Both the position numbers and the translations under genes were made by a program. From Candidatus Sulfopaludibacter sp. SbA3 (lineage in GTDB: Bacteria; Pseudomonadota; Alphaproteobacteria; Caulobacterales; Hyphomonadaceae): DNA of 64,000 nucleotides. The stretch lies in NCBI GenBank assembly GCA_945888325.1, contig CAMDAC010000003.1:124001-188000 (forward strand), written 5' to 3'. The notes beneath the pieces were generated by a model, which did no database searches, was not told where the DNA came from, and worked only from the letters and a program-made list of their open reading frames with translations. Shown here one piece after another: positions 12,386 through 21,550 of the stretch. The stretch's first letter is position 1. Every line of letters begins with the position of its first letter.

Positions 12386-12607
12386 CTAGCGGACCTTGCG
12401 CGACCGCTCGAGGACGGGGCGTTGGCCTTCGGCGTCGAGGGCGCCGGACGGTGCCTGGCCTTCCTGCGGTTTCGAAGTCATGCCGGCATCCGGTGTGGGC
12501 TCCGGCAACGGATGGTCAGGCGCCGGTGCAGCGGATTTGAGATCCATGGCGTGTTGTGTGGGCGCAACCTGGGCAGCCTGCTTTTTCGGTCGATCTTTTT
12601 TGCTCAT
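12386..12607 (-). CDS. Small low-complexity hypothetical protein
   Basis: MSKKDRPKKQAAQ... start with GGAGAAC SD; Pro/Lys-rich, probably disordered. Confidence 0.55.
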   Translation of the reverse strand: MSKKDRPKKQAAQVAPTQHAMDLKSAAPAPDHPLPEPTPDAGMTSKPQEGQAPSGALDAEGQRPVLERSRKVR

Positions 12608-12767
12608 GTTGTTCTCCGTGTTGGCAAGGCCCACCCGTCTACCAACTCAATGCGTCTCGGCACGGATCGTTCCACTCCGATCTGCGATCTGGTCGCATGG
12701 GTGTGATTGTCACTTGGGGCCGACCGGCCCGTTGTATGCCGCGCCGAGCGCTGGCAAGACTCCGGCG

Positions 12768-13163
12768 ATGAACCCTGCCCTTGTCCCTTACCCGCCGGCG
12801 ATCCGGCGCGCGGCCTTTGTCATCGCGGCGCTGCTGGCGGTGGTAATCGCGTATTTTTCGCTGGTGCCGCCGGGCGAGGCGCCGGCGCCGCAGATTTCCG
12901 ACAAGATCCGGCATTTCGCGGCCTATGCGGGGCTGGCCGTTCCGGTGTCGATGTGGTTCGGGCCGGGACGGATTGCGGCGGTGATGGTCACGGCGGCTTA
13001 CGGGATCGGCCTTGAAATCGCGCAAGGGCTGGCGGGCACGGGGCGGGAAGCCTCCCTCGCCGATGCCGCGGCCAACACGCTGGGTGCGGCGGCCGGGTTC
13101 CTGCTGATCTGGTTTATCGCCCGGACGCGCCGGGCTTTAGCGATCACTCGGCGGCGATCGTGA
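12768..13163 (+). CDS. VanZ family protein
   Basis: Small membrane protein with SDKIRHFAAYAGLAVPVSMW...IGLEIAQGL...ASLADAAANTLGAAAG. Confidence 0.8.
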   Translation: MNPALVPYPPAIRRAAFVIAALLAVVIAYFSLVPPGEAPAPQISDKIRHFAAYAGLAVPVSMWFGPGRIAAVMVTAAYGIGLEIAQGLAGTGREASLADAAANTLGAAAGFLLIWFIARTRRALAITRRRS

Positions 13164-13719
13164 TCTCTTCGTCGAGGCGGTAGACGTCGCGCAGGATCAG
13201 CGCGCAGTGCTGGGCGACCGGCTTGAGATCCAGCGGCAGCTCGTCCGGATTGGCGGACGCAAACTCGGCGATCTTGCGGGCGATGCGCATCAGGTCCGGC
13301 GTATGGACGATCATCCTTGCCTGGTGCTCGACGCGCTGCGGGTCGCGGTCATATTCCGCGCCGCCGACGCGCCAGCCGCCGGTGCCGCCGTCATCGGTGG
13401 CGACCACCGGATAAGTGCCGGGATTGGCGAGGGTTACGCCAAACTCGCTGGGGCGCCATTTGATCAGGCGGCGTTCGACGTTCCAATGCTCGAGCATCAT
13501 GTCTTCGTCGTCGTCGCTGACGCGGTTCTGGTTGTGCACGGCCTGCTCCGAGACCAGCTCGTGGGCATGGAACGGGCGGCCCAGACCGCAGTCATAGGTA
13601 ATGCGCAGCGGCTCGTTCACGTCCTTGACCCAATGGGGCACGACATGCTCGATCACCGCCCAGGTGCCGACCGGCTTCACGAACACGCGCTGCGATTTGT
13701 GGAACAGGGCCTTGGCCAT
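13144..13719 (-). CDS. Conserved hypothetical protein
   Basis: 191-aa ORF, coding-like composition; SD-like GGAGACGCAACC before ATG. Confidence 0.7.
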   Translation of the reverse strand: MAKALFHKSQRVFVKPVGTWAVIEHVVPHWVKDVNEPLRITYDCGLGRPFHAHELVSEQAVHNQNRVSDDDEDMMLEHWNVERRLIKWRPSEFGVTLANPGTYPVVATDDGGTGGWRVGGAEYDRDPQRVEHQARMIVHTPDLMRIARKIAEFASANPDELPLDLKPVAQHCALILRDVYRLDEEITIAAE

Positions 13720-13916
13720 GGTTGCGTCTCCTCATCCAGCCGGGAACGTGCCACAGGATCTTGGGAGTCCGGTGAACAAGACCGGTGAATTTTGAAGCAA
13801 ATGTCGCGGCGCCATTGCCGCTGGGTCACACCTTTCCGCGCGCGTAAAGTGGGCTATTCTCTGGCCATCCGAGATAACAGGTAACGCCCCCGAAGGGCGA
13901 TGGGAGCCAGTGCGCC

Positions 13917-15032
13917 ATGAATTTTGATTTCTCCGAAGACCAGAAATACCTCGCCGGTGAAGCCCGGAAGTTCCTGTCGGCAGCAAGCCCGACCTCGGAA
14001 GTCCGCAAGGTGCTGAACGACGACAAGCTCGCCTACCACGCTGACCTCTGGAAAAAGGTCGTGGAAATGGGCTGGCTCGGCGCCGCCATTCCGGAAGAGC
14101 ATGGCGGGCTGGGCCTCGGCATGCTGGAAATGTGCGTGCTGGCCGAAGAGATGGGCCGCGCGATTGCGCCCGTCCCGTTTGCCTCGACCGCCTATTACCT
14201 GACCGAAGCGGTCAAGCTCGGCGGCACCGAGAAGCAGAAAGCCGCCATCCTGCCGCAGATCGCCGCCGGCTCCGTGATCGGCGCCTATGCCGCCTCCGAG
14301 GGCCCGGGCAATCCGGACGCCGCTTCCTTGCGCACCACATTCGACGGCAAGACGCTGACCGGCGTGAAGATTCCCGTCACCGACGGCGACATCGCGACCC
14401 ATGCGGTCGTGCTGGCCAAGGAAGGCAAGGGTGTCTCGCTGGTGCTCGTGGACCTCTCGGCCAAGGGCGTCACCCGCAAGCCGCTGCAGACAATCGACCC
14501 GACCCGCAGCCATGCCGAACTCCATTTCGATGCGACACCGGCCGAACGCCTCGGCGGCAAGGGCGACGGCGAATCGCTGAACACCCAGCTGCTCGACCGG
14601 GTGGCCGTGCTGCTCGCGTTCGAACAGCTTGGGGGCGCCTCGGTCTGCCTAGAGATGGCGAATGACTATGCCAAGAACCGCTACGCCTTCGGCCGCCCGA
14701 TCGGCGGCAACCAGGCGATCAAGCACAAGCTGGCCGACATGTACGTGAAGAACGAGGTTGCCCGGTCGAACTGCTATTACGGCGCCTGGGCGCTCTCGAC
14801 CGGCGCAGCCGAATTGCCGGAAGCGGCGGCGGCGGCGCGGGTGGCTGCGTCAGAGGCCTACTGGTTTGCGTCGAAGGAAAACATCCAGACGCATGGCGGC
14901 ATGGGCTTCACCTGGGAAGTCGACTGCCACCTCTACTACCGCCGCGCCAAGCTTCTGGCCGTGCAGGCAGGATCGCCGAAGGTCTGGAAAGAGAAACTGG
15001 TGCGCGCGCTCGAGGCGAAGAATGCGGCCTGA
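13917..15032 (+). CDS. Acyl-CoA dehydrogenase
   Basis: Full-length ACAD; AYAASEGPGNPDAASL, RYAFGRPIGGNQAIKHKLADMYV. Confidence 0.95.
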   Translation: MNFDFSEDQKYLAGEARKFLSAASPTSEVRKVLNDDKLAYHADLWKKVVEMGWLGAAIPEEHGGLGLGMLEMCVLAEEMGRAIAPVPFASTAYYLTEAVKLGGTEKQKAAILPQIAAGSVIGAYAASEGPGNPDAASLRTTFDGKTLTGVKIPVTDGDIATHAVVLAKEGKGVSLVLVDLSAKGVTRKPLQTIDPTRSHAELHFDATPAERLGGKGDGESLNTQLLDRVAVLLAFEQLGGASVCLEMANDYAKNRYAFGRPIGGNQAIKHKLADMYVKNEVARSNCYYGAWALSTGAAELPEAAAAARVAASEAYWFASKENIQTHGGMGFTWEVDCHLYYRRAKLLAVQAGSPKVWKEKLVRALEAKNAA

Positions 15033-15053
15033 GGCAAGCGCCCTCAAACATAT

Positions 15054-15081
15054 CGAGCGGCGGGATCTCTCCCGCCGCTCG
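15054..15081. terminator. Perfect 12-bp hairpin between convergent genes, possible bidirectional terminator
   Basis: CGAGCGGCGGGA-TCTC-TCCCGCCGCTCG; no strong T-run. Confidence 0.5.
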
Positions 15082-15093
15082 CAACATGCTGGC

Positions 15094-15627
15094 TTATTCG
15101 CCGGTGTAGGCGACGGCAGCCACAGGCTCCGGAGCCGACCAGGTGACGGAGTCGGACGGCGTGGTTGCGCCGGCGGTGAACACTTTCAGCGTGGCGGTCT
15201 TGTAGGTGATGTCGAAGTTCTCGACGACCGTCGAATTCTCGCCGGTGTAGGTCGAGTAGTTGTTCAGGACGGCGTCGGTGAGCGTCCAGACCTGCTTGTC
15301 GGACGAGCCGTCAGCGGTGATCGTGATGTCCACGGACGAAACCGGGGTTGCGTTGACGACGTGCTTGAGCACTTTCACGGACGCGGTGTCGAACGTGCGG
15401 GTGACATAGATGCCGCCGGCATACAGGGTCGACTTGGCAGGTTCGACCGGCAGGTAGGTGACCGGGTCGTAGACCGGCTGCTGCGACACGCTGAAGGTGA
15501 CGGCAGTCGCGGAAACCTTGTCGGCGCCCAGTTTGAGTTCGACGCCGGCATGCGCCATCCCGGCAATGAGCATGGAGGCGGCCGAGGCTGCGGCGATGCG
15601 GCGGGTATGCGCAAAGATATTCGACAT
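15094..15627 (-). CDS. Secreted Hcp-like (T6SS tube-fold) protein with Sec signal peptide
   Basis: MSNIFAHTRRIAAASAASMLIAGMAHA signal peptide; body shows the Hcp-type pattern VTRTFDTASVKVLKHVVNATPVSSVDITI...LTDAVLNNYSTYTGENSTVVENFDITYKTATLKV. Confidence 0.65.
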   Translation of the reverse strand: MSNIFAHTRRIAAASAASMLIAGMAHAGVELKLGADKVSATAVTFSVSQQPVYDPVTYLPVEPAKSTLYAGGIYVTRTFDTASVKVLKHVVNATPVSSVDITITADGSSDKQVWTLTDAVLNNYSTYTGENSTVVENFDITYKTATLKVFTAGATTPSDSVTWSAPEPVAAVAYTGE

Positions 15628-15780
15628 ATGACGTTGTCCCTTTGTACTGCGCCGCGGGCGGGAGCCCATCGCTCATCACCCCGGCGCACGAAGGGCATTC
15701 GACGCCCCAATTCGGGATGGAATATGGCAACCGCCTGTCAGCAACCGTTCACCGCGAAATATTTTTACCAAACCGTAACC

Positions 15781-15805
15781 GGGCTTGAAATTCCGGTTTC
15801 AACCC
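15781..15805. promoter_or_regulatory. Inverted repeat upstream of an acyl-CoA dehydrogenase gene
   Basis: GGGcTTGAAA-TTCCGG-TTTCAAcCCC. Confidence 0.35.
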
Positions 15806-15833
15806 CTAGCCAGTGAAAGCAACGGAGACCGAG

Positions 15834-17036
15834 ATGGACTTCAACGATACCCCCGCCGAAGCCGCCTTCCGCAAGGAAGCGTATGACTTCCTGTCGAAAC
15901 ACCTCGAGCTGAAAACCGGCTCGCGCCCGCGGGCCGGCTCCGGCGACTCGGCGCTGAAGCGCGCCAAGGACTGGCAGCGCATCAAGGCCGAAAACAAGTT
16001 CGCCCAGATCACCTGGCCGAAGGAATGGGGCGGCCGCGGCGGCACCTCGATGGAATCGGTGATCTGGGGACAGGAAGAGGGCAAGTTCGACGCCCCGACC
16101 GGCCCGTTCGCCATCGGCCTCGGCATGTGCGTGCCGACCGTCATCGCGTTCGGCTCCGACGCGCACAAGGAACGCTATGTCCAGAAAGCCCTGATGGGCG
16201 AAGAGATCTGGTGCCAGCTGTTCTCCGAGCCGTCGGCCGGCTCTGACGTCGCAGGCCTCAAGACCAAGGCGGTCAAGGACGGCGATGAATGGGTGATCAA
16301 CGGCCAGAAGGTCTGGACCTCCGGCGCCCACTATTCCGATTTCGGCATTGTCCTCGTGCGGACGAACCCGAAGGTTCCGAAGCACAAGGGCCTGACGATG
16401 TTCATCGTCAACATGAAGCAGAAGGGCGTTGAAGTGCGCCCGATCCACCAGGCGTCCGGTGGCCGCGAGTTCAACGAGGTGTATTTCACCGATGTGCGTA
16501 TTCCGGACACGGACCGTCTCGGCGGCGTGGGCGATGGCTGGAAAGTCGCGCTCGTCACGCTGATGAACGAGCGTCTCGCCGTGGGCGGCTCGCCGGGTCC
16601 CGACTGGGGCGAGATCATGACCTATGCCAAGGATGCTGGCAGCATTTCCGACCAGGCCTTCCGCGAGAAGCTGGCCGACTGGTATGTCGCAGCCCAGGGC
16701 TACAAGCTGACCAAGTTCCGCACGATGACCGCGCTGTCGCGCGGCCAGACACCGGGACCGGAAAACTCGATCGGCAAGATCATCACCGCCAACCACCTGC
16801 AGGACATCTGCAACTCGGCGATCGAGATGCAGGACCATTTCGGCATCATCACCGAAGCCGAGCGGATGCCGGGCGACGCGATCTTCCAGCAGAGCTTCAT
16901 GTGGGCGCCGGGCCTTCGCATCGCGGGCGGCACGGACGAGATCCTGAAGAACATCATCGCCGAGCGCGTGCTCGGCCTGCCGCAGGATGTCCGCGTCGAC
17001 AAGGACCTTGCGTTTGACGAGATGAAAGCGGGCTGA
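15834..17036 (+). CDS. Acyl-CoA dehydrogenase
   Basis: LFSEPSAGSDVAGLKTKAVKDGDEWVINGQKVWTSGAHYSDFGIVLVRT; LRIAGGTDEILKNIIAERVLGLP. Confidence 0.95.
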   Translation: MDFNDTPAEAAFRKEAYDFLSKHLELKTGSRPRAGSGDSALKRAKDWQRIKAENKFAQITWPKEWGGRGGTSMESVIWGQEEGKFDAPTGPFAIGLGMCVPTVIAFGSDAHKERYVQKALMGEEIWCQLFSEPSAGSDVAGLKTKAVKDGDEWVINGQKVWTSGAHYSDFGIVLVRTNPKVPKHKGLTMFIVNMKQKGVEVRPIHQASGGREFNEVYFTDVRIPDTDRLGGVGDGWKVALVTLMNERLAVGGSPGPDWGEIMTYAKDAGSISDQAFREKLADWYVAAQGYKLTKFRTMTALSRGQTPGPENSIGKIITANHLQDICNSAIEMQDHFGIITEAERMPGDAIFQQSFMWAPGLRIAGGTDEILKNIIAERVLGLPQDVRVDKDLAFDEMKAG

Positions 17037-17065
17037 CGCCTGCCCCTTTGCGGGATCCGAAAGTC

Positions 17066-17095
17066 AGGGCGGCTTGCTTCGCAGGCCGCCCTTTC
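17066..17095 (+). terminator. Intrinsic terminator candidate
   Basis: AGGGCGGCTTGC-TTC-GCAGGCCGCCCT hairpin (12 pairs including one GU) followed by TTCT. Confidence 0.65.
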
Positions 17096-17108
17096 TCATG
17101 ATGGCGGC

Positions 17109-17723
17109 ATGACCGGACCCAATCCCATCTCTCACGGCGCGCACCGGCTGGCCTGCCCGGCCGGCACCGTCCTGTTCCGGCCGGACGATGCCTGTTCGGG
17201 CTTCGTCGTTCTGCAGGAAGGCTCGATCCGCGTCTCGCTGACCAGCGCCGGCGGGCGGGAGATCGTGCTATACCGGGTGCGGCCCGGCGAAATCTGCCTG
17301 CAGACCTTCACCTGCCTCGCCGAAGGACGCACCTATTCTGCCGAGGGCGTTGCAGAGAGCGAACTGACGGGAGAGTTGATCCCGCCCGGCGAATACGAAC
17401 GCCGGATGGCGCAGGATCCGGATTTCCGGCGCGCGGTGTTCACTGCCGTGGCGCACCGGTTTGCCGATTTCGAACATCTCGTCGAATCCCTCGCCTCGGC
17501 CAGCATCGAGGCGCGCCTTGCCGAGGCGCTGCTGGCGCGCGCCGACGCCGCGGGTGAGGTGCACCTGACGCATGACGGGCTCGCCTCGGAGATCGGCTCG
17601 GCCCGGGAAGTGGTCAGCCGCCAGCTGTCCCGGTTCGAGCGGTCCGGCCTCGTGGCGCTGGCCCGCGGGAAGGTGACCCTGCTGGCGCGCGGCGCGCTGG
17701 AACACAAGGCGGCCGGCCAATGA
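17109..17723 (+). CDS. Crp/Fnr family transcriptional regulator
   Basis: Cyclic-nucleotide-binding-like N-domain and HTH LTHDGLASEIGSAREVVSRQLSRFERSGLV. Confidence 0.9.
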   Translation: MTGPNPISHGAHRLACPAGTVLFRPDDACSGFVVLQEGSIRVSLTSAGGREIVLYRVRPGEICLQTFTCLAEGRTYSAEGVAESELTGELIPPGEYERRMAQDPDFRRAVFTAVAHRFADFEHLVESLASASIEARLAEALLARADAAGEVHLTHDGLASEIGSAREVVSRQLSRFERSGLVALARGKVTLLARGALEHKAAGQ

Positions 17724-17736
17724 AGCTTTCAGGCTT

Positions 17737-17751
17737 GGTGACTTAGTCACC
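17737..17751. promoter_or_regulatory. Perfect operator-like palindrome GGTGACTTAGTCACC
   Basis: 7-bp arms around one central base, between the Crp/Fnr and DUF2892 genes. Confidence 0.55.
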
Positions 17752-17805
17752 GACACAGGCCCCGGCGCGGGCCTAACCTGTCTCCACAAGCAAAGGAGAC
17801 TTCCC

Positions 17806-18003
17806 ATGTTCAAGACCAATGAAGGCACAATCGACCGCGCCCTGCGCGTGATGGCCGGTATCGTGCTGATCAGCCTCGTGTTCGTCGGCCCGCAGACGCC
17901 TTTCGGCTGGATCGGCGTCGTGCCGCTGCTGACCGGCCTCGTCGGCTGGTGCCCGGTTTACACCCTGCTCGGGCTCAACACCTGCCCGGTCAAGAAAGGC
18001 TAA
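17806..18003 (+). CDS. DUF2892 small membrane protein
   Basis: MFKTNEGTIDRALRVMAGIVLISLVF...GWIGVVPLLTGLVGWCPVYTLLGLNTCPVKK. Confidence 0.92.
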   Translation: MFKTNEGTIDRALRVMAGIVLISLVFVGPQTPFGWIGVVPLLTGLVGWCPVYTLLGLNTCPVKKG

Positions 18004-18602
18004 GGCGCCGAAGCAGCTGCGACCGCTTCCTTGTCGGTGGTATCGACAATGAAGGCGGCCAGCTCGCTGACGCAGGCCCGGCCCGCATCGGTAAGCGATT
18101 TGGCGCGGGCGGCGTTGGACGTGTCGAGCGCAATCGCCGTCGTCTCCAGCGTCGTCTGCGCCACGACGGCGCGCGTGCGCCCGCGAAGCACGGTGGCATC
18201 GAGACGGCAGCGGGCGGTCTCACCGTAAAGCGTGAATTCAGACAGGCGCCAGGTCACCTCGAACTGGGTCGGCCCGGAAGAGTTCGACGGCAGGGCGGCA
18301 AACTCGCCCTCGCCGCTCAGGGAATCGAGCAGGGCGCCCTGCATCATCTCGGTAGCATTGTCCGTCCACTGAACGCCGCGCACGATGCGCAGCGCGCCGC
18401 TCTCGTCTTCGGCTGCGATGGTGCGTCCTGAAAACAGGCGTGAGGCTTCCGGCTCGCGGATGGTGACGGTCGCGTTGAGGCGGTGCATCGGCTCCATCGG
18501 GCCAATCCGGTAAAATGCGTCCGGCGCCTCCGGCTGGGTGAGGACGTTGACGCAGCCGGCGAGGCTGGCCAGCGCGGCCGACAGGATCAGGGTCCGGATC
18601 AT
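18000..18602 (-). CDS. ABC-type transport auxiliary lipoprotein (PqiC-like)
   Basis: Lipobox LASLAGC; last gene of an mla-type operon. Confidence 0.8.
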   Translation of the reverse strand: MIRTLILSAALASLAGCVNVLTQPEAPDAFYRIGPMEPMHRLNATVTIREPEASRLFSGRTIAAEDESGALRIVRGVQWTDNATEMMQGALLDSLSGEGEFAALPSNSSGPTQFEVTWRLSEFTLYGETARCRLDATVLRGRTRAVVAQTTLETTAIALDTSNAARAKSLTDAGRACVSELAAFIVDTTDKEAVAAASAP

Positions 18603-19555
18603 CGCGTCTTCTCCTCGTACGGCAGCGGTTCACCGACGATGAAGCCCTGCGGGTTGCGTTCAATTTCGCGCACCGTCCGGTCAAGCCGGTTGATCAGTAC
18701 GCGCAGGTCCTGGCTGGCGGCGGTCGTGTTCTCGAAGGTGGCTGCAGCCGGGCCTTCCATAACGGCCGTGGCCGCGGCGACGGCCCGCTGGCTTTCCTTC
18801 AGCGTGCCGGTGGCGGCGGTGGCCACCGAGCGGAAATCACCGACCAGCGTCTTGAGATCGGTCTGCACTTCGGCGAGGCCCGAACCGGTAGACACGCCGA
18901 CGATTTCCCATTCGCGCGAGGCGGCCTCGAAAGCGACCGAGGCCTCCGATACATCCTTCAGCGTTGCCGAGGCCTCGACGATCAGGCCGTCGTCCGAAGC
19001 GAGTTTGGTGGTGATCGTCTCGAGGTTCCGGATCGAGGTGCTCAGCGAGGCGATGTTCTCTTCCGTCAGGATCTTGTTGATCCCGTCGAAGGTCATGTTG
19101 GCGCGGCCGAGGGCCTGCGCGCCGCCGGCGACAATCTGGTCGACCAGCGTGCGTTCGGACTTGATAATCGGCACGGGCTGTCCGGGGCGGCTTTCGAGCG
19201 GCTTGCCGGTGCCGGCTGTCAGCTGCACGAAGGTGATGCCGGTGATGCCAGCGAGCTGGATCGAGGCGGTCGAGTCCTCGCGGATCGGTGTCTCGCGCGA
19301 GACGCGGATGTGCGCGCGCACCTTCGAGGGGTCCGCCTTGTCGATGCGTACCGAGGCCACCTCGCCGACCTTGACGCCGATATAGCGCACGGCCGCGCCT
19401 TCCTCGAGCGAGACCGGCCCTTCGAAGACGATGTCGTAGGACTTGTAGTCGCGCTGGAATTCGGACTGGCCAAGCCAGAGCACGAAGCCAGCGATGACCG
19501 CTGCCGCCACAAGGACGAGCGCGCCAATCAGTGCGTAGTTTGCCCGGGTTTCCAT
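18599..19555 (-). CDS. MlaD family (MCE) protein
   Basis: N-terminal TM; FEGPVSLEEGAAVRYIGVKVGEVASVRID MCE domain. Confidence 0.92.
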   Translation of the reverse strand: METRANYALIGALVLVAAAVIAGFVLWLGQSEFQRDYKSYDIVFEGPVSLEEGAAVRYIGVKVGEVASVRIDKADPSKVRAHIRVSRETPIREDSTASIQLAGITGITFVQLTAGTGKPLESRPGQPVPIIKSERTLVDQIVAGGAQALGRANMTFDGINKILTEENIASLSTSIRNLETITTKLASDDGLIVEASATLKDVSEASVAFEAASREWEIVGVSTGSGLAEVQTDLKTLVGDFRSVATAATGTLKESQRAVAAATAVMEGPAAATFENTTAASQDLRVLINRLDRTVREIERNPQGFIVGEPLPYEEKTR

Positions 19556-19562
19556 GCTTTTT

Positions 19563-20342
19563 CTAAGCCTCTTCTTCTGTCACCGGCGCGGCGGCGCGTC
19601 CGCGCGGCCCGCTGAAATATTCCTGGATCCACGCATGATCGACTTCGCGAAGCTCCGGGATCGTTCCGACGGCCAATACCTTCTTTTCTCCCAGAACCAC
19701 GATCCGGTCGCACGTCGCGTGCAGCGTATCGACATCATGGGTGACGAGAAAGACCGTAAGTCCAAGGGCGCGCTGCAGTGAGCGCACGAGCGTATCGAAG
19801 GCGGCGGCCGTGATCGGGTCGAGACCGGCGGTCGGCTCGTCGAGAAACAGCAGCTCCGGATCGAGCGCCAGCGCGCGCGCCAAAGCCGCGCGCTTGCGCA
19901 TGCCGCCGGAGAGATCGGAGGGGTATTTGTCTCCGGCGCTGGCGGCGAGGCCCGAGAGTCGGATCTTCATATCGGCGAGGTCGTGCATCAGCGGGCGGCT
20001 GAGCTGCGTGTGCTCCTTCATCGGCACCATGACATTCTCGCGCACCGTCAGGTTCGAGAACAGGGCGCCGTCCTGGAACATGATGCCCCAGCGCCGCTCA
20101 ATGGCTGTGCGCTCTTCGCGCGACAGGGTTTCCAGCTGCTCGCCGAACACTTCGATGCTGCCGCTTTCGGGTGGCTTGAGACCGGTGATGGCGCGCAAGA
20201 GGACCGACTTGCCGCAGCCGGATGGGCCGATCACGCCGACCACTTCGCCCTGCGGTATGTCGAGGTTCAGATGCTCGAGCACCACCGAGGACCCGAAGGC
20301 CACCTTGAGGTCCCGTATACGGATGATCGGCGCGGCGCTCAT
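19563..20342 (-). CDS. MlaF-like ABC transporter ATP-binding protein
   Basis: Walker A GPSGCGKS, signature LSGGMRKRAALARALA, Walker B LLFLDEPTAGLDP. Confidence 0.93.
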   Translation of the reverse strand: MSAAPIIRIRDLKVAFGSSVVLEHLNLDIPQGEVVGVIGPSGCGKSVLLRAITGLKPPESGSIEVFGEQLETLSREERTAIERRWGIMFQDGALFSNLTVRENVMVPMKEHTQLSRPLMHDLADMKIRLSGLAASAGDKYPSDLSGGMRKRAALARALALDPELLFLDEPTAGLDPITAAAFDTLVRSLQRALGLTVFLVTHDVDTLHATCDRIVVLGEKKVLAVGTIPELREVDHAWIQEYFSGPRGRAAAPVTEEEA

Positions 20343-21463
20343 ATGCCGAGCTCCATGTAGAAGATCGCGAACATCGCATCGAGCACGATGATCGCGAAGA
20401 TCGCCTGCACGACCGAGGTCGTCGTGCGGTGGCCGAGCGACTGGACGCTGCCGCCGGTGAGCAGGCCCTGGCGGCACGCAATCAGGGCAACGACGAGGCC
20501 GAAGACAGGGGCCTTCGACATGCCGATCCAGAACTGGTCGAGCGGAACAGAAGTGCGCAGGCGCTCGATGAAGAGGCCCGGATTGATGTCGAGCGAGGTC
20601 CAGCCGACGACGATGCCGCCGGCGATACCGGCGAGCGTGGCGACGAAGGCGAGGATCGGTGTCATCACCACCATGGCCAGCACGCGCGGGGCGACCAGCA
20701 CTTCCATCGGCTTCAGGCCGAGGGTCTGCATCGCGTCGATTTCCTGGCGCATCTTCATGGTGCCGATCTGCGCGGTGAAGGAGGAGTTGGTGCGCCCCGC
20801 GAGCACGATGCCGGTCAGCACCACTCCGAATTCGCGCAGCATGGAGTAGCCGATCAGTTCGACGGTGTAGATCTCGAGATCGAAATCGCTGAGCGTCGTG
20901 GCGCCGATATAGGCGACCACCATGCCGACGAAAAAGGACAGGAAAGCGACGATCGGCATCGCGTTGAGGCCGGCCTCTTCCATGACGGCGACGATCGAGG
21001 TCCAGCGCATTTTCCAGGGCTGGGCGCCGAGCCGGACAATCGTGAATACCGTCTCGCCGAGGAACGCGAGCGTGGCGATGAGTTCGCGCACGAAGGCTTC
21101 CGTGCCGCGGCCGACGCGTTCGAGCATCTCGATGAGGCCGTGCGGCGTCGCTTTGGGTGGTTCGGCGGGATCTGAGACGGCGTGGACCTGCGCGATCAGG
21201 CTGGCGGCGGAGGCATGCTCGCCGATCAGGCGCGGCGGGGTCTCGCCGCCCTCGCGCATCGCCCGGTCGATCAGGAAGGCGCCGGCGGTGTCGATGCGGC
21301 CGAGGCCGGACACATCGATCCCGGCGCCGGAGGGCAAACGCAAGTCGGCAAATTCGCGTTCGACATTATGCAAGGTCGCTACAGTCCAGTCGCCCCGCAG
21401 GCGGAGGACCGTTTCTTCGCCGCTCTTCTCAAGCGCGAAACCGGGGGCGGATGGGCTCATCAT
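20339..21463 (-). CDS. MlaE-like permease with N-terminal STAS domain
   Basis: STAS-like N-terminus (GIDVSGLGRIDTAGAFLIDRA) followed by MlaE permease domain. Confidence 0.9.
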   Translation of the reverse strand: MMSPSAPGFALEKSGEETVLRLRGDWTVATLHNVEREFADLRLPSGAGIDVSGLGRIDTAGAFLIDRAMREGGETPPRLIGEHASAASLIAQVHAVSDPAEPPKATPHGLIEMLERVGRGTEAFVRELIATLAFLGETVFTIVRLGAQPWKMRWTSIVAVMEEAGLNAMPIVAFLSFFVGMVVAYIGATTLSDFDLEIYTVELIGYSMLREFGVVLTGIVLAGRTNSSFTAQIGTMKMRQEIDAMQTLGLKPMEVLVAPRVLAMVVMTPILAFVATLAGIAGGIVVGWTSLDINPGLFIERLRTSVPLDQFWIGMSKAPVFGLVVALIACRQGLLTGGSVQSLGHRTTTSVVQAIFAIIVLDAMFAIFYMELGI

Positions 21464-21550
21464 GTACCGTACGGGCCTGACCTCACTAACAAAACATGCT
21501 TAAGCACAGGGCTGGCCAGTCCAACACAATTCAACCGGTAGGCTTAACCC

